A DNA stretch of 64,000 nt from an uncultured Muribaculaceae bacterium (GTDB taxonomy: Bacteria > Bacteroidota > Bacteroidia > Bacteroidales > Muribaculaceae): the NCBI GenBank assembly GCA_910587235.1, contig CAJUKD010000008.1, forward strand, positions 1-64,000, written 5' to 3'. The notes beneath the pieces are model-generated. The model had not been told where the DNA came from and made no database searches. It was given only the letters and a program-made list of their open reading frames with translations. The translations under genes and the position numbers were made by a program. Positions 9,116 to 18,860 of this stretch are shown here, in pieces. Within the stretch, counting starts at the first letter, position 1. Each line of letters opens with the position of its first letter.

Positions 9116-11710
9116 TTATCTTATTACAGCTTTCACCGCAGGGTAAACGTCGGACAAAACCACATATACTCCTGCTCCAAGCGGAATGTCGATGCTGTCC
9201 GAAGCTACTTTGACGTCAGCCACAGTCGCTCCTGTTATTGCAACGACACGGACACGATGTCCGGCTACACCTGACACCCGCAACAACCCCTTGCCACATT
9301 CGACATTAAGCGCGTTTTCTGCAGAAACAGCTCCAATAGCTGTGGTCATCACCGTTATTTTCTCAGAGGCTTCTGACTCGCGCTCGCCTTCGCCATCGGC
9401 ATATACCGCCGTGACATGATAAACGGGAGTACCTCCGGCGGCGGCGATATCATCGTCGGTATACGTTGTTTCCGCAAGAGGGATATCGTTAAGTTTCACA
9501 TCATTACGGTACACATTATAGCCTTTAAGCTCCACAGCTTCATAAGCAGGTTCGCTCCATGTCAGAGTTATAGCGTCGCGGATAGCATTAAGTTGTCCGT
9601 CAAGACCTTCAGGAACAGCGTAGACAGGTACCACCAACCTTTCAAGTATCAGACCGGAGAAGTACAGATAAGATTTGTCCGGTGCGGAAATACCATGTAT
9701 ACCTATATTGTAACGCCCCGGCTCGTCGATTACAAATTCCGTTTCATAAGTCGTATAGGAATCCGGAATATCTACGGCAGTGTCAAGCACCCGTGTCTGA
9801 TCGGAGGGCTGCATTCCGGTTCCCATAGTCAAGGCTATGGATTCCGGATAGTTACGCGTTGAGCGAACGGTGTATGTCAAACGGTAAGTTCCTGCCCGTT
9901 CAATCATAACAGGAGGCAGGATTGCCCAGTCATCCATGTCAAGCGAAGAGTTATACTGACAACGTAAAGTCGGTATATTGTTATCTTTATAGAATGTCCA
10001 TGTACGTCCGTCGGCATTGCTGTCGTGGATCGAAAGGAAGGAGAATGTATCCTGATCCGGCGTATACTCGAACGGCACACTGTAAAGCGGCGAAACAATA
10101 AAGCTGCGTACGGCCACCTGTCCGTTATATGATTCCCCGTCAATCACGACCGTCGCCACCGCTTTGGCTACATGAGAACCAAATTCCAGTTCGACATTAT
10201 CAAAGACCACATCCTCGCCGGGCGAGCATGGCATGCTGCCAAATTCCTCGCCGTCGAGAACCAGTGCAAGAGTCATAGCTCCGGCAACAGCCTCGCCCGA
10301 TATGTTCACAGATGGGGCAGTAACGGTTATCGACCCTGTCTTGCCTTCAAAATCATAAGATTTGATCAGCGGTGCCGAAGGAGCAAGCCCGACGGTAGCA
10401 TCAAGCTCTATATTTTTAATACTTACATAGTTGCGTCCACGATCCGATTTACACAGCACACCTATATATATATTTGTACCGGCCGGTACCCCGAAGTCGA
10501 GACTCTGGCCAGCAAACTCTCCGCCCGTATCGACAGCTTCAAGCTGTGCCACCAGGTTGGTCATAGCTGCTACAGTAGCCTCAGAACCCCAATATATTTC
10601 CAGATCATTGGGATTGTTAGTCACCGTACGCAAATCAAAACTCAGATTGAAAGCGCCTCCGGCTTCGGTAAGCATCTGCGGCAGTATAAGCCAGTCGTTC
10701 GCATCATTTCCGTTGCCATAGTCATATCTGAACGTGCCGGCATTGACATCTTCATAGTTCGGAGAGTAGTACTCCCATTCGGTCTGGTCATTGTCTACAT
10801 TGATGAACAGCGCATGGTCGGCATCCTGTGCGTCAGGAGCTATGCTCGCCGGGAGCGGCATTGGCAGAGGATAGTAACGCTCGGCTTTCAGTTGCGCGGA
10901 CTCCGTAAGCTCTCCATATTTGACAATTCCGTCAAGAGTGTAGCTCGGACGTACGGCAATAGTATGTATACCGGACTCAAGTTCGATGTCGAAATTGAGC
11001 GTCGCACCGGGTGCACCCGTCAGCGCTTCAGCCGGAGTCCAGGCTTCACCATCGACGGTCACCTCAAGCCCCAGTGTTTCTGTCAGATTTCCGCCTGCCA
11101 CATTCTGTGCCGGAAGGGTAACGGAGCAATGTGCTACCAACCATTCCATATCAACACCAAGCACAGCCGGAGCCGGAAGTGTATTGTCGACAGCGACAAC
11201 CTTTATGTTTTTCACATGAAGATTATATCTATACTTTGGCGAGAAACAATATATACCTATATATTTTTCGCCGGCAGATTCAATCTGAAAGCGAATCGAA
11301 ACAGAAGTGAAATCAGAACTGCTCTTCACTTCCTCCTGACGCGAAATCTCCTGCGCCATGGCTTCTGCCGCAGGTGCATCACCGATATATATGGCAAAAC
11401 TTTCCGCATCATTCATCTGAGTCCGATAGCTGTAAGACAGCTCATATATGCCTGCCTCAAAATCCACAGCCGGCATTATCACCCAGTCGTCAGCCTGGTT
11501 CGTCGAATGATACTGGTAATTGAACGAGCTGTAAACAGAAGAATATTTCCATGTCTTGTCGTCATTGTTGACATTAAGAACTGTACACTCGTCGAACTGT
11601 TCCTGACTATCAGGACCAAATTCAAAAGGCACGGAATAATTCGCCGCGCTAACGCTTCCTGCCGACAGCACAAGGGCAAACAAAGCGGTCAATGAGTAAA
11701 ACTTTTTCAT
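9116..11710 (-). CDS. Secreted protein with three adhesin-like repeats and type IX-like tail
   Basis: 864 residues from the ATG at 11710. An upstream in-frame start would add 19 residues before a clear signal peptide (MKKFYSLTALFALVLSAGSVSA), so I reject it. Three similar blocks of about 160 residues each carry the pattern (D/N)DW(V/L/A)I(M/L)P, a strand of the type Y.L.Y..R, then a YIG(V/I) or YNIGIH strand and (V/L)..I. near the end. They resemble the middle block of the 1528-residue neighbour. An FN3-like segment (LTWSEPAYEAVELKGYNVYR) precedes a C-terminal tail (VRVVAITGATVADVKV...LGAGVYVVLSD) of type IX sorting appearance. Probably a surface or extracellular adhesin-like protein; ligand unknown. 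Confidence 0.78.
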   Translation of the reverse strand: MKKFYSLTALFALVLSAGSVSAANYSVPFEFGPDSQEQFDECTVLNVNNDDKTWKYSSVYSSFNYQYHSTNQADDWVIMPAVDFEAGIYELSYSYRTQMNDAESFAIYIGDAPAAEAMAQEISRQEEVKSSSDFTSVSIRFQIESAGEKYIGIYCFSPKYRYNLHVKNIKVVAVDNTLPAPAVLGVDMEWLVAHCSVTLPAQNVAGGNLTETLGLEVTVDGEAWTPAEALTGAPGATLNFDIELESGIHTIAVRPSYTLDGIVKYGELTESAQLKAERYYPLPMPLPASIAPDAQDADHALFINVDNDQTEWEYYSPNYEDVNAGTFRYDYGNGNDANDWLILPQMLTEAGGAFNLSFDLRTVTNNPNDLEIYWGSEATVAAMTNLVAQLEAVDTGGEFAGQSLDFGVPAGTNIYIGVLCKSDRGRNYVSIKNIELDATVGLAPSAPLIKSYDFEGKTGSITVTAPSVNISGEAVAGAMTLALVLDGEEFGSMPCSPGEDVVFDNVELEFGSHVAKAVATVVIDGESYNGQVAVRSFIVSPLYSVPFEYTPDQDTFSFLSIHDSNADGRTWTFYKDNNIPTLRCQYNSSLDMDDWAILPPVMIERAGTYRLTYTVRSTRNYPESIALTMGTGMQPSDQTRVLDTAVDIPDSYTTYETEFVIDEPGRYNIGIHGISAPDKSYLYFSGLILERLVVPVYAVPEGLDGQLNAIRDAITLTWSEPAYEAVELKGYNVYRNDVKLNDIPLAETTYTDDDIAAAGGTPVYHVTAVYADGEGERESEASEKITVMTTAIGAVSAENALNVECGKGLLRVSGVAGHRVRVVAITGATVADVKVASDSIDIPLGAGVYVVLSDVYPAVKAVIR

Positions 11711-11862
11711 ATTAAAAGACAATCTGTGATAATATTTCTGTGCAAATACGACTAACGAGGCAGCCATTCACGACAAAATTAAACAATTTGTCGCAAATAC
11801 AATAATTTCAGGCGTTTTTTTTCAGATGCTCTATATTATATCATCCCCCACGAATGGCACTT

Positions 11863-13986
11863 CTACTTTCTGTTACGCTCGTGATAGCGGGCTATGGCAC
11901 GCGCTATCGCTATTGTGCCGCTACTGTAGTCATTGCCAAGCTCTTCATAAGCCGTTTCAGGATGGTTCGCAAGAGTTTCGGTTATGATTCGGTATTCCTC
12001 ACGACTTATGAAAGTACCGAAAGTCGTTATCATGTCATCGTCGATCAGACGGGCTATATGACCGCGCACGGTATCGGGACTTATCTTTTTCAAAGATGCA
12101 ATCTCGCCCAATGGGACTCCCGCATTGAAAAGAATCAGCGTTTCTTTAAGGCTCGAACCTTGAGGCGTGGCGGCTGACAAACCTTCGAATTTACGCACAG
12201 CAGCAAGAAAACGGCGACCGAAGCGCACTCCTTTCTTCTCCCCTACACCCGATACCTGCATCATATCTTCCATAGTGACAGGCTTGCGCGAGGCCATATC
12301 GAGCAGAGTGGCATCGCTGAACACCATATACGGCGGCAGACTCTCCCGCCGGGCCACGTCGGCACGCACCGATTTCAGCTGTTCGAACAGTTGCGTCACC
12401 GGATCGGCTTCCGGAACTTGCTCCGCGGCCTTGCGCGTTCTGCGGGCAAGTTGCGGCGCCACGTATGTCGAAAGTTCGACCGACGCTTGTCCGCGCAGCA
12501 CCCGCAAGCCCAAAGCCGTAGACCGCAAGCAGTTGCCGTCGTCGTATGCTATCTCGAACACTCCCAGCTGTATAAGTTGCGACACATAGTCGAGCCACTG
12601 CTCGCGGCTGAGATCAGAACCCACGCCGAAGGTCGGCAGGCGGTCATAGCCTTCGCGCCGGATGTCGGAACGCATGGAACCGCGAAGTATGTCGACAGTC
12701 GTGAATATGCCTATTCTCTGTCCGGTACGCATCACGGCGCTCAGGGCTTTCTGCGCCGTTATCGTACCGTCGAAACGGGACGGCGGGTTGCGGCACACAT
12801 CACAGTTACCGCAATCACAGACAGATTCTTCACTGAAATAGCTGAGCAGGATACGGCGACGACAGACCTTCGCATTGGCATATTTTTCCATCAAGGCCAG
12901 TTTTTCGAGATTGACGGCCTGACGTCCCGACTCGTCGACGAATTTCCGCAATGTAATCACATCGGCATAGGAATGAAACAGCACAACTTCGGCAGGCAGG
13001 CCGTCGCGACCCGCACGCCCTATCTCCTGATAATAGCTCTCGATATTCGCAGGCAGATTGTTATGCACCACCCAGCGTATATTGCTCTTGTCTATTCCCA
13101 TGCCGAATGCGACAGTGGCACACACCACCGGCACTTCGCCGCAAATGAACAGACGTTGCGCTTCGTCGCGCGCGGCAGCCGACATGCCCGCATGATAACA
13201 TACCGAACGGACTCCCTTGGCACGCAAAGCCGCATCAAGTTCTTCGGCTCCTTTTCTGGACAAAGTGTAGGCTATGCCTGAATCACGCGGATATTTACGC
13301 ACCATTCCGGCGATGAACTCAACACGTTGTTTCTTTCCGGGGTTAGGATATGCACGCAATGAAATATTCGGTCTGTCAAAAGAACCCGTCCAGCAAAACG
13401 GCTCAGACAAATGAAGCTGACGGACAATGTCGTCGCGCGTAAGGCGGTCGGCCGTAGCCGTCAATGCAACCACCGGCACATGTGGATAAAGCTCTTTGAG
13501 GCGCGATAAAGAAGTATAGTCCGGACGAAAATCATGTCCCCATTGCGAGATACAATGGGCTTCGTCTACAGCGAAAAGGCTGATTTTCATAGCCTGATGC
13601 CATCGTTCCACTTCCCCTAACAGTCTTTCGGGCGATATATAAAGCAACTTGAGCCTGCCGGCAAAAGCCGCCTCCATTATGGCGCGGTTCTCGCTTTCAT
13701 CGCGATTCGAATGAACTGCCGCCGCAGGAATACCGTTGGCTACTAATGCCTGAGTCTGATCCTGCATAAGAGCTATAAGCGGCGAAACCACCACCGCACA
13801 TCCTTCGGCAAGGAGAGCAGGAAGCTGGTAGCATACTGATTTACCGCCGCCTGTAGGCATAAGCACTATAGCGTCGCGACCCGATGCTACGGCTTCAATC
13901 ACCTCAAGTTGCCCGGGGCGGAAGCTACGGTAACCATAAAAACGTGACAGTAGGGCCGTGGCCCGCTCGCGGATAGTGATTTGCAT
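11863..13986 (-). CDS. recQ: ATP-dependent DNA helicase RecQ
   Basis: 707 residues. Helicase motif I TGGGKS (Lys49), DEAH box in [17 protein letters not shown], and motif VI region [10 protein letters not shown]. Then a RecQ zinc-binding domain with the Cys set [10 protein letters not shown]...CDCGNCDVC, the RQC winged helix, an HRDC domain (about 540-610) and a C-terminal HTH of the RecQ-associated type ([22 protein letters not shown]). It is a 3'-5' helicase for recombination and stalled-fork repair. The minus-strand -7 box TAACTTTG at 14009-14016 gives a very short leader. It is divergent from the sulfatase-fold gene. Confidence 0.95.
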   Translation of the reverse strand: MQITIRERATALLSRFYGYRSFRPGQLEVIEAVASGRDAIVLMPTGGGKSVCYQLPALLAEGCAVVVSPLIALMQDQTQALVANGIPAAAVHSNRDESENRAIMEAAFAGRLKLLYISPERLLGEVERWHQAMKISLFAVDEAHCISQWGHDFRPDYTSLSRLKELYPHVPVVALTATADRLTRDDIVRQLHLSEPFCWTGSFDRPNISLRAYPNPGKKQRVEFIAGMVRKYPRDSGIAYTLSRKGAEELDAALRAKGVRSVCYHAGMSAAARDEAQRLFICGEVPVVCATVAFGMGIDKSNIRWVVHNNLPANIESYYQEIGRAGRDGLPAEVVLFHSYADVITLRKFVDESGRQAVNLEKLALMEKYANAKVCRRRILLSYFSEESVCDCGNCDVCRNPPSRFDGTITAQKALSAVMRTGQRIGIFTTVDILRGSMRSDIRREGYDRLPTFGVGSDLSREQWLDYVSQLIQLGVFEIAYDDGNCLRSTALGLRVLRGQASVELSTYVAPQLARRTRKAAEQVPEADPVTQLFEQLKSVRADVARRESLPPYMVFSDATLLDMASRKPVTMEDMMQVSGVGEKKGVRFGRRFLAAVRKFEGLSAATPQGSSLKETLILFNAGVPLGEIASLKKISPDTVRGHIARLIDDDMITTFGTFISREEYRIITETLANHPETAYEELGNDYSSGTIAIARAIARYHERNRK

Positions 13987-14008
13987 GGGCTTATTTTTTA
14001 TTTATCCG

Positions 14009-14037
14009 CAAAGTTACGGATTTTTGATGTATTTTTG
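14009..14037. promoter_or_regulatory. Divergent, nearly back-to-back -7 boxes for recQ and the sulfatase-fold gene
   Basis: Minus-strand TAACTTTG at 14009-14016 points to recQ. Plus-strand TATTTTTG at 14030-14037 points to the gene starting at 14045, which would have a leader of only about 0-3 nt. The two polymerases would compete for the same roughly 60 bp. Neither has a clean TTTG at the expected -33 position. Confidence 0.6.
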
Positions 14038-14044
14038 CAGCATC

Positions 14045-15916
14045 ATGAAGCTACTGCAAAGAACCATTTCTTTTTTGAAATCCAAAGATTTCATATTCTA
14101 TATCATAGCGCTTGTCGCCCTGACGAGCATGTTCACAGCCGCTCGCCTCGAACTCCTGCCGGGAATGACGGCAGGCAATCTCAGGGTCGGGATCGCGGCT
14201 ATGTTAACCGATGCCGTAGTCTTGCTCTCTCCCTACTGGTTATGCCCGCGGCGTATGAAAGGAGCGACAACAGCCATGCTGTGGCTGACAGGCGCAACGC
14301 TTACAGCCATGATGATGTATGCCCGCTTTTCCGGCGACCTTGTCGACCTGCGGCTTGCTCTGTCGGCCGAGTCCTATAATTCACTTGTAATCCGCTGCAT
14401 TCCATTGGTGACGCGTGCCTCCGACATTGCCGCCTACGCCCTGCCGCCTATCGCCGCGACAGCAGCTTGGATAGTAGCACGCAAACATAATAATAAGGTG
14501 ACGTATCTGCCTCGCATGCTCCGCGGGGTAATTGTAGCCGCCTCACTGCTTCTCTGGCCTACAATGAGCCTTATGCTCACACGAGCTTATGCTAAAAATT
14601 ATAAGTTCACGACAGGCCGGACCTGTTCGCTGGCTGAAGCCAGAGCTATGCGTGCGCCCGACAACGCGTCGTCGCGCATTGAGATATACGCCTACAACGG
14701 CCCGCTCAGCTACCTTGCAAATGAGGTCGCCAATATCATGCGCGATGCCTCAGCCGGTCTGTCAGAGTCGGAATGCGCGGAAATAGAAGATTATTTCAGA
14801 CTCAGACAAAAAGTATCAGAATCATGCGCCACAAGCGCCGGGCGCGACTCCATCTTCAGAGAAAACAGAAAGAAAAATCTGATAGTCGTTGTCGTGGAAT
14901 CGCTCAATGCCCGTTATATAGGCACGCGGCTTGGCGCCGACAGCACCGACGTCACCCCGGTTCTCAGCCGGCTGCTTGCCGACAGCGGCACCGTAGCCTC
15001 GCTCAACGTGATTCCACAGGCTGCCGAAGGACGGTCAAGCGACGGCCAGATGATCATCTACTCCGGCATGATGCCTCCGCGGCAAGGAGTCGCCGCAATG
15101 CTCCATGCCGGGAACACTTTCAACGCTCTGCCCGAAGCTCTCGGCTCGGCAGAGTCCATAGAGATAATAGGAGAAAGCAAACGCGTATGGAACCACCGTG
15201 CCACAAACATGGCTTTCGGATTCAATTCCATTGCCGACTACGACGATGTGGCCGCCATTATACCGGAAATCGAAGAAATCGGGGAAGATCGCGCGTTGTT
15301 CGGCTATGCCCTGCGGCACATGAAAAGTATGCAGCACCCTTTCCTCACCGTACTTACGACTGTCAAGATGCACGAGCCGTACATCCTCTCCGATGAATGG
15401 CGGCAAGAGTGGATAGACAAAGCATACAGCACCGGAGAGCCCGACAAGCTCGAACGCGACTATCTACAGACCCTGAACTATTTCGACACGGCACTCGGAG
15501 ATTTTCTTGCCGCACTCGATCGCGAAGACCTTGCCCGTGAAAGTGTCGTTGTAATAGTATCCGACCACGATGCACCTGCAAAAAGTGATTTCCGCAACGG
15601 AACAGGCATATTCAGCCCCATAGCATTCATAGCTTTGAACACGGGTGTGACAGCGCGCCTCGACGCATATCCGCGCGGACAGGCCGACGTGTACCCGACA
15701 ATACTTGAAATAATGGGACGAGAAGACCGCCACGCTATAGGGATGAGCATGTTCGACACATGCGTGCGGGGAGCTTTCGATCGCTACGGAAACTACTACG
15801 GCCAAGAGTGTGCGACAAGCGATGCCGACAGTCTTCTGTCACGCAGCCGCGATATATCCGCACTGATCTTGCGCGGCGATTACTTCAAAAGCCGTGAACA
15901 TACGGTCAAGCCATAG
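14045..15916 (+). CDS. Membrane-anchored sulfatase-fold phosphotransferase (LtaS/OpgB-like)
   Basis: 623 residues from the ATG at 14045, chosen because a TATTTTTG box lies directly before it and the upstream extension adds no recognisable sequence. About five transmembrane helices fill residues 1-190; a periplasmic alkaline-phosphatase-fold domain follows. Metal and catalytic segments: VVVVESLNARY (metal Glu), EGRSSDGQ at the place of the LtaS nucleophile loop GKTSD (Ser replaces Thr), KMHEPY, and VIVSDHDAP near the end. Relatives transfer phosphoglycerol or phosphoethanolamine to envelope glycans or lipids. In a Gram-negative cell this suggests modification of periplasmic glycan or a lipid. 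The substrate cannot be told from sequence. Confidence 0.8.
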   Translation: MKLLQRTISFLKSKDFIFYIIALVALTSMFTAARLELLPGMTAGNLRVGIAAMLTDAVVLLSPYWLCPRRMKGATTAMLWLTGATLTAMMMYARFSGDLVDLRLALSAESYNSLVIRCIPLVTRASDIAAYALPPIAATAAWIVARKHNNKVTYLPRMLRGVIVAASLLLWPTMSLMLTRAYAKNYKFTTGRTCSLAEARAMRAPDNASSRIEIYAYNGPLSYLANEVANIMRDASAGLSESECAEIEDYFRLRQKVSESCATSAGRDSIFRENRKKNLIVVVVESLNARYIGTRLGADSTDVTPVLSRLLADSGTVASLNVIPQAAEGRSSDGQMIIYSGMMPPRQGVAAMLHAGNTFNALPEALGSAESIEIIGESKRVWNHRATNMAFGFNSIADYDDVAAIIPEIEEIGEDRALFGYALRHMKSMQHPFLTVLTTVKMHEPYILSDEWRQEWIDKAYSTGEPDKLERDYLQTLNYFDTALGDFLAALDREDLARESVVVIVSDHDAPAKSDFRNGTGIFSPIAFIALNTGVTARLDAYPRGQADVYPTILEIMGREDRHAIGMSMFDTCVRGAFDRYGNYYGQECATSDADSLLSRSRDISALILRGDYFKSREHTVKP

Positions 15917-15930
15917 ACCGGAAATATGCC

Positions 15931-18696
15931 TCAGTGCGCCTCAAGCCAGTTGGCCCCTACTCCCGCCGACACCTCAAGGGGTACTGAAGCCGAATAAGCA
16001 TTCTCCATTTCCCCGACAACCATACTCTGCACTTCGGCTAGTTCGTCAGGTTTGACATTGAACACAAGTTCGTCGTGCACCTGCAGAATCATGCGCGATC
16101 GCAAACCGCGCCGACGTATCTCACGGTCGACGGCAATCATAGCCATCTTTATTATATCGGCAGCCGAACCCTGCAACGGAGCATTTATGGCATTACGCTC
16201 GGCATAGCCGCGCACGACCGAATTTCGGGAATGTATATCCGGCAAATAACGTTTACGTCCCTTTATTGTGGTAACGAAACCGTCTGTACGAGCCTTCTCG
16301 ATAGATTCTTCCATGTAACGCGCCACCCCAGGATACGTTGACATATAGCCTTCGATTAGGGATTTAGCCTCGGAACGCGGAATCCCGAGCCGCTCGGCAA
16401 GCCCGAAAGCGGAAATTCCGTATATAATTCCGAAATTAGCCGTCTTGGCCGCACGGCGCTGCTCTTCGGTGACCTCGGCATCATCTTCGTGGAAAATCTT
16501 GGCCGCCGTCGCACGATGTATGTCCGCTCCGGAACGAAAAGCCTCCACCATACCGCTGTCACCGCTGAGGTGAGCCATAAGGCGCAACTCAATCTGTGAA
16601 TAGTCGGCCGACAGAAGCAAGTCGCCGGGATCGGGAATAAAGGCACGGCGTATTTCGCGGCCGTCGGATGTGCGGATAGGAATATTCTGCAAATTAGGCG
16701 CTGTTGACGAGATTCGCCCCGTAGCCGTGACTGTCTGATTGTAGGTCGTATGTATCTTGCCTGTCTGCGGGTTTATAAGTTTGGGAAGAGCCTCGATATA
16801 TGTCGACAGCAACTTGCGCAAGCCGCGGATATCAAGTATCAGCCCCACCAACGGATGCACCGACGCATACTTTTCAAGTATCTCTTCTGTTGTCGACCAC
16901 GCTCCGCCCTTTGTCTTGCGCGCCTTGGGATCGATGGCAAGCTCTTCGAAAAGCACCTTTCCAACCTGCGACGGAGAACTGATATTGAACGGATGACCGG
17001 CCATGCCGTAGGCCTCGGCTTCAAGAGCGGCCAGACGCGAAGTCAGCCCGACCGCCTGACGCCTCAGCTCCGTCACATCGATGCGTGCGCCTTCCATCTC
17101 CATAGCTGCAAGCACAGGAATGAACGGCAATTCTATCTCGTTGAACAGCTCCAACTGGGAGCGCTGAACCAACTCCGCCTCAAGACATGGACGAAGACGA
17201 CGGCACAACAAAGCCTGCTCGCCGAAAAACGAAGCGGCCTCATCGCCTGCGGCAGGCTGAGCCTTGCGTCGTTCGGCGGCGCTCAGCTCATAGTCGGACG
17301 TCCGGTGACCGAGATATGCCATCGCAAGCGTCGGCAAATCATGTTTCATCTCGGGAGCCACAACATAGTGCGCCACACCGACATCGAAGTACCCTTCGCC
17401 GGCAAAAGAAAGACCCTCCCGGGAAAAGACTACCATGTCGCGCTTCACATCGGCACTGCAAAGCACCACTTTAGAATCGGAAAACAATGGTCTGAGCGCC
17501 TCCATTATTTCCGAACGTAAAACCGGCATCTCCGGGAAAGGAATATAAACGACTTCTTCTGCGGCAATTCCAAGCCCCAAAGCCCGGGCAGTCATAGCCT
17601 CGGCTCCAACAGCATTTAGAGAAAACCCGACATTCCCGCCCGAAGCACACACACTGCCGACAAAGGAGCGCACTGAAGCAGCATCGGAAAGTACGCGTAC
17701 ATCAGCAATTGAAGCGCCAATGTCTTCCTGCACCGGCAAATCAGTTTCTTCGGAAAAATCGAAAAGCGAAGGTTCCGACACCGGCTTCTGTATTTTTTCA
17801 ACAGTCTGTCCGGATTTTTGCTTCAGCCCGAGTTTCGCCGCCATGGTACGGAACTCCAATTCGTCGAACACGGCAGCAAGAGCATCGGCATCAGGCTCAC
17901 GACGGCAAAGCTCATCAAGCCTTATGTCGAGCGGAACTTCGGTACATATCGTGACCAGCTCTTTCGACATCCCGATCTGCGAGGCATTATCACGGATCTT
18001 GACGCCAAGCGCACCTTTTATCTCCGAAGCGTTGGCCAGCATATTCTCTACAGAACCCCATTCGGCTATCAGCTTAGCAGCCGTCTTTTCGCCTACCCCG
18101 GGACATCCGGGCACATTGTCGCTTGCATCGCCTTCGAGAGCAAGCAGATCGATCACCTGCCGGGGCGAAGCTATGCCGTAGCGTTCACAAACCTCTCGAG
18201 GCCCGCGGATTTCAAAACCTTGCCCGCGGAGCGACGGGCGGAACATCAGCACCCTGTCGGTGACAAGCTGTCCGTAATCTTTGTCGGGAGTCATCATGTA
18301 GGTAAGGAAACCTTCGGCCTCGGCACGGCGCGAAAGCGTGCCTATGACATCGTCCGCCTCATACTCTTCTTTCTCGACCACCGCTATACGATAGGCTTCA
18401 AGTATACGCTTTATATACGGTATGGATGCCGTTATATCCTCCGGCTGCTTGTCGCGGCCGGCCTTATACGCCTCATACATGGCATGGCGGAACGTACGCC
18501 CCCCGGGAGGATCGAAACAAACGGCTATGTAATCGGGATTTTCCTTGCGCAGCACCTCATCGAGCGTGTTGCAGAAACCGAAAATAGCCGATGTGTTGAA
18601 TCCGTAGGATGTGACACGCGGAGAGCGCAGCAGAGCATAATAGGCGCGATATATCAACGCATACGCGTCAAGTAAAAAAAGTTTCTTTTCTTGCAT
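15931..18696 (-). CDS. polA: DNA polymerase I with apparently inactive 3'-5' exonuclease domain
   Basis: 921 residues, usual length. The N-terminal 5'-nuclease domain starts LFLLDAYALIYRAYYA and has TPDKDYGQLV and LEGDASDNVPG. The polymerase domain has motif A DYSQIELRLMAHLSGD, motif B AKTANFGIIYG and motif C QVHDELVF. In the middle domain, the exo I motif (DxE in active enzymes) is replaced by FSLNAVG. The exo III region that should hold YxxxD reads FFGEQALL. Only the exo II Asp (VKRD) seems kept. So the protein likely polymerises and processes Okazaki or repair flaps without proofreading, like Taq polymerase. It is convergent with the sulfatase gene (14 bp apart). Confidence 0.95.
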   Translation of the reverse strand: MQEKKLFLLDAYALIYRAYYALLRSPRVTSYGFNTSAIFGFCNTLDEVLRKENPDYIAVCFDPPGGRTFRHAMYEAYKAGRDKQPEDITASIPYIKRILEAYRIAVVEKEEYEADDVIGTLSRRAEAEGFLTYMMTPDKDYGQLVTDRVLMFRPSLRGQGFEIRGPREVCERYGIASPRQVIDLLALEGDASDNVPGCPGVGEKTAAKLIAEWGSVENMLANASEIKGALGVKIRDNASQIGMSKELVTICTEVPLDIRLDELCRREPDADALAAVFDELEFRTMAAKLGLKQKSGQTVEKIQKPVSEPSLFDFSEETDLPVQEDIGASIADVRVLSDAASVRSFVGSVCASGGNVGFSLNAVGAEAMTARALGLGIAAEEVVYIPFPEMPVLRSEIMEALRPLFSDSKVVLCSADVKRDMVVFSREGLSFAGEGYFDVGVAHYVVAPEMKHDLPTLAMAYLGHRTSDYELSAAERRKAQPAAGDEAASFFGEQALLCRRLRPCLEAELVQRSQLELFNEIELPFIPVLAAMEMEGARIDVTELRRQAVGLTSRLAALEAEAYGMAGHPFNISSPSQVGKVLFEELAIDPKARKTKGGAWSTTEEILEKYASVHPLVGLILDIRGLRKLLSTYIEALPKLINPQTGKIHTTYNQTVTATGRISSTAPNLQNIPIRTSDGREIRRAFIPDPGDLLLSADYSQIELRLMAHLSGDSGMVEAFRSGADIHRATAAKIFHEDDAEVTEEQRRAAKTANFGIIYGISAFGLAERLGIPRSEAKSLIEGYMSTYPGVARYMEESIEKARTDGFVTTIKGRKRYLPDIHSRNSVVRGYAERNAINAPLQGSAADIIKMAMIAVDREIRRRGLRSRMILQVHDELVFNVKPDELAEVQSMVVGEMENAYSASVPLEVSAGVGANWLEAH

Positions 18697-18844
18697 GTTT
18701 AAATAATGGTCGGGAGAAGGCGGTGGCGGAATTGCCGACGATAAAGTTACATATTTTTCAATTCACCGCTTCGGCCTTGGCGTCTTTTTAATGGATTTTT
18801 TCGCAAATGAAACAAAAAATGGCCTCGTATTATGAAAGAATGAT

Positions 18845-18852
18845 TAATTTTG
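18845..18852 (+). promoter_or_regulatory. -7 box TAATTTTG deciding the start of the polyprenyl synthase gene
   Basis: TAATTTTG ends 8 bp before the ATG at 18861. It lies inside the longer reading frame that begins at 18807, so transcripts from here can only use 18861. No good -33 TTTG is seen. Confidence 0.6.
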
Positions 18853-18860
18853 CACCTTGT

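Noticed and set aside
10172..11695. Plus-strand frame of 507 codons opposite the secreted protein
   Set aside because: No signal, domain or promoter; the minus strand encodes a signal peptide and repeated domains.
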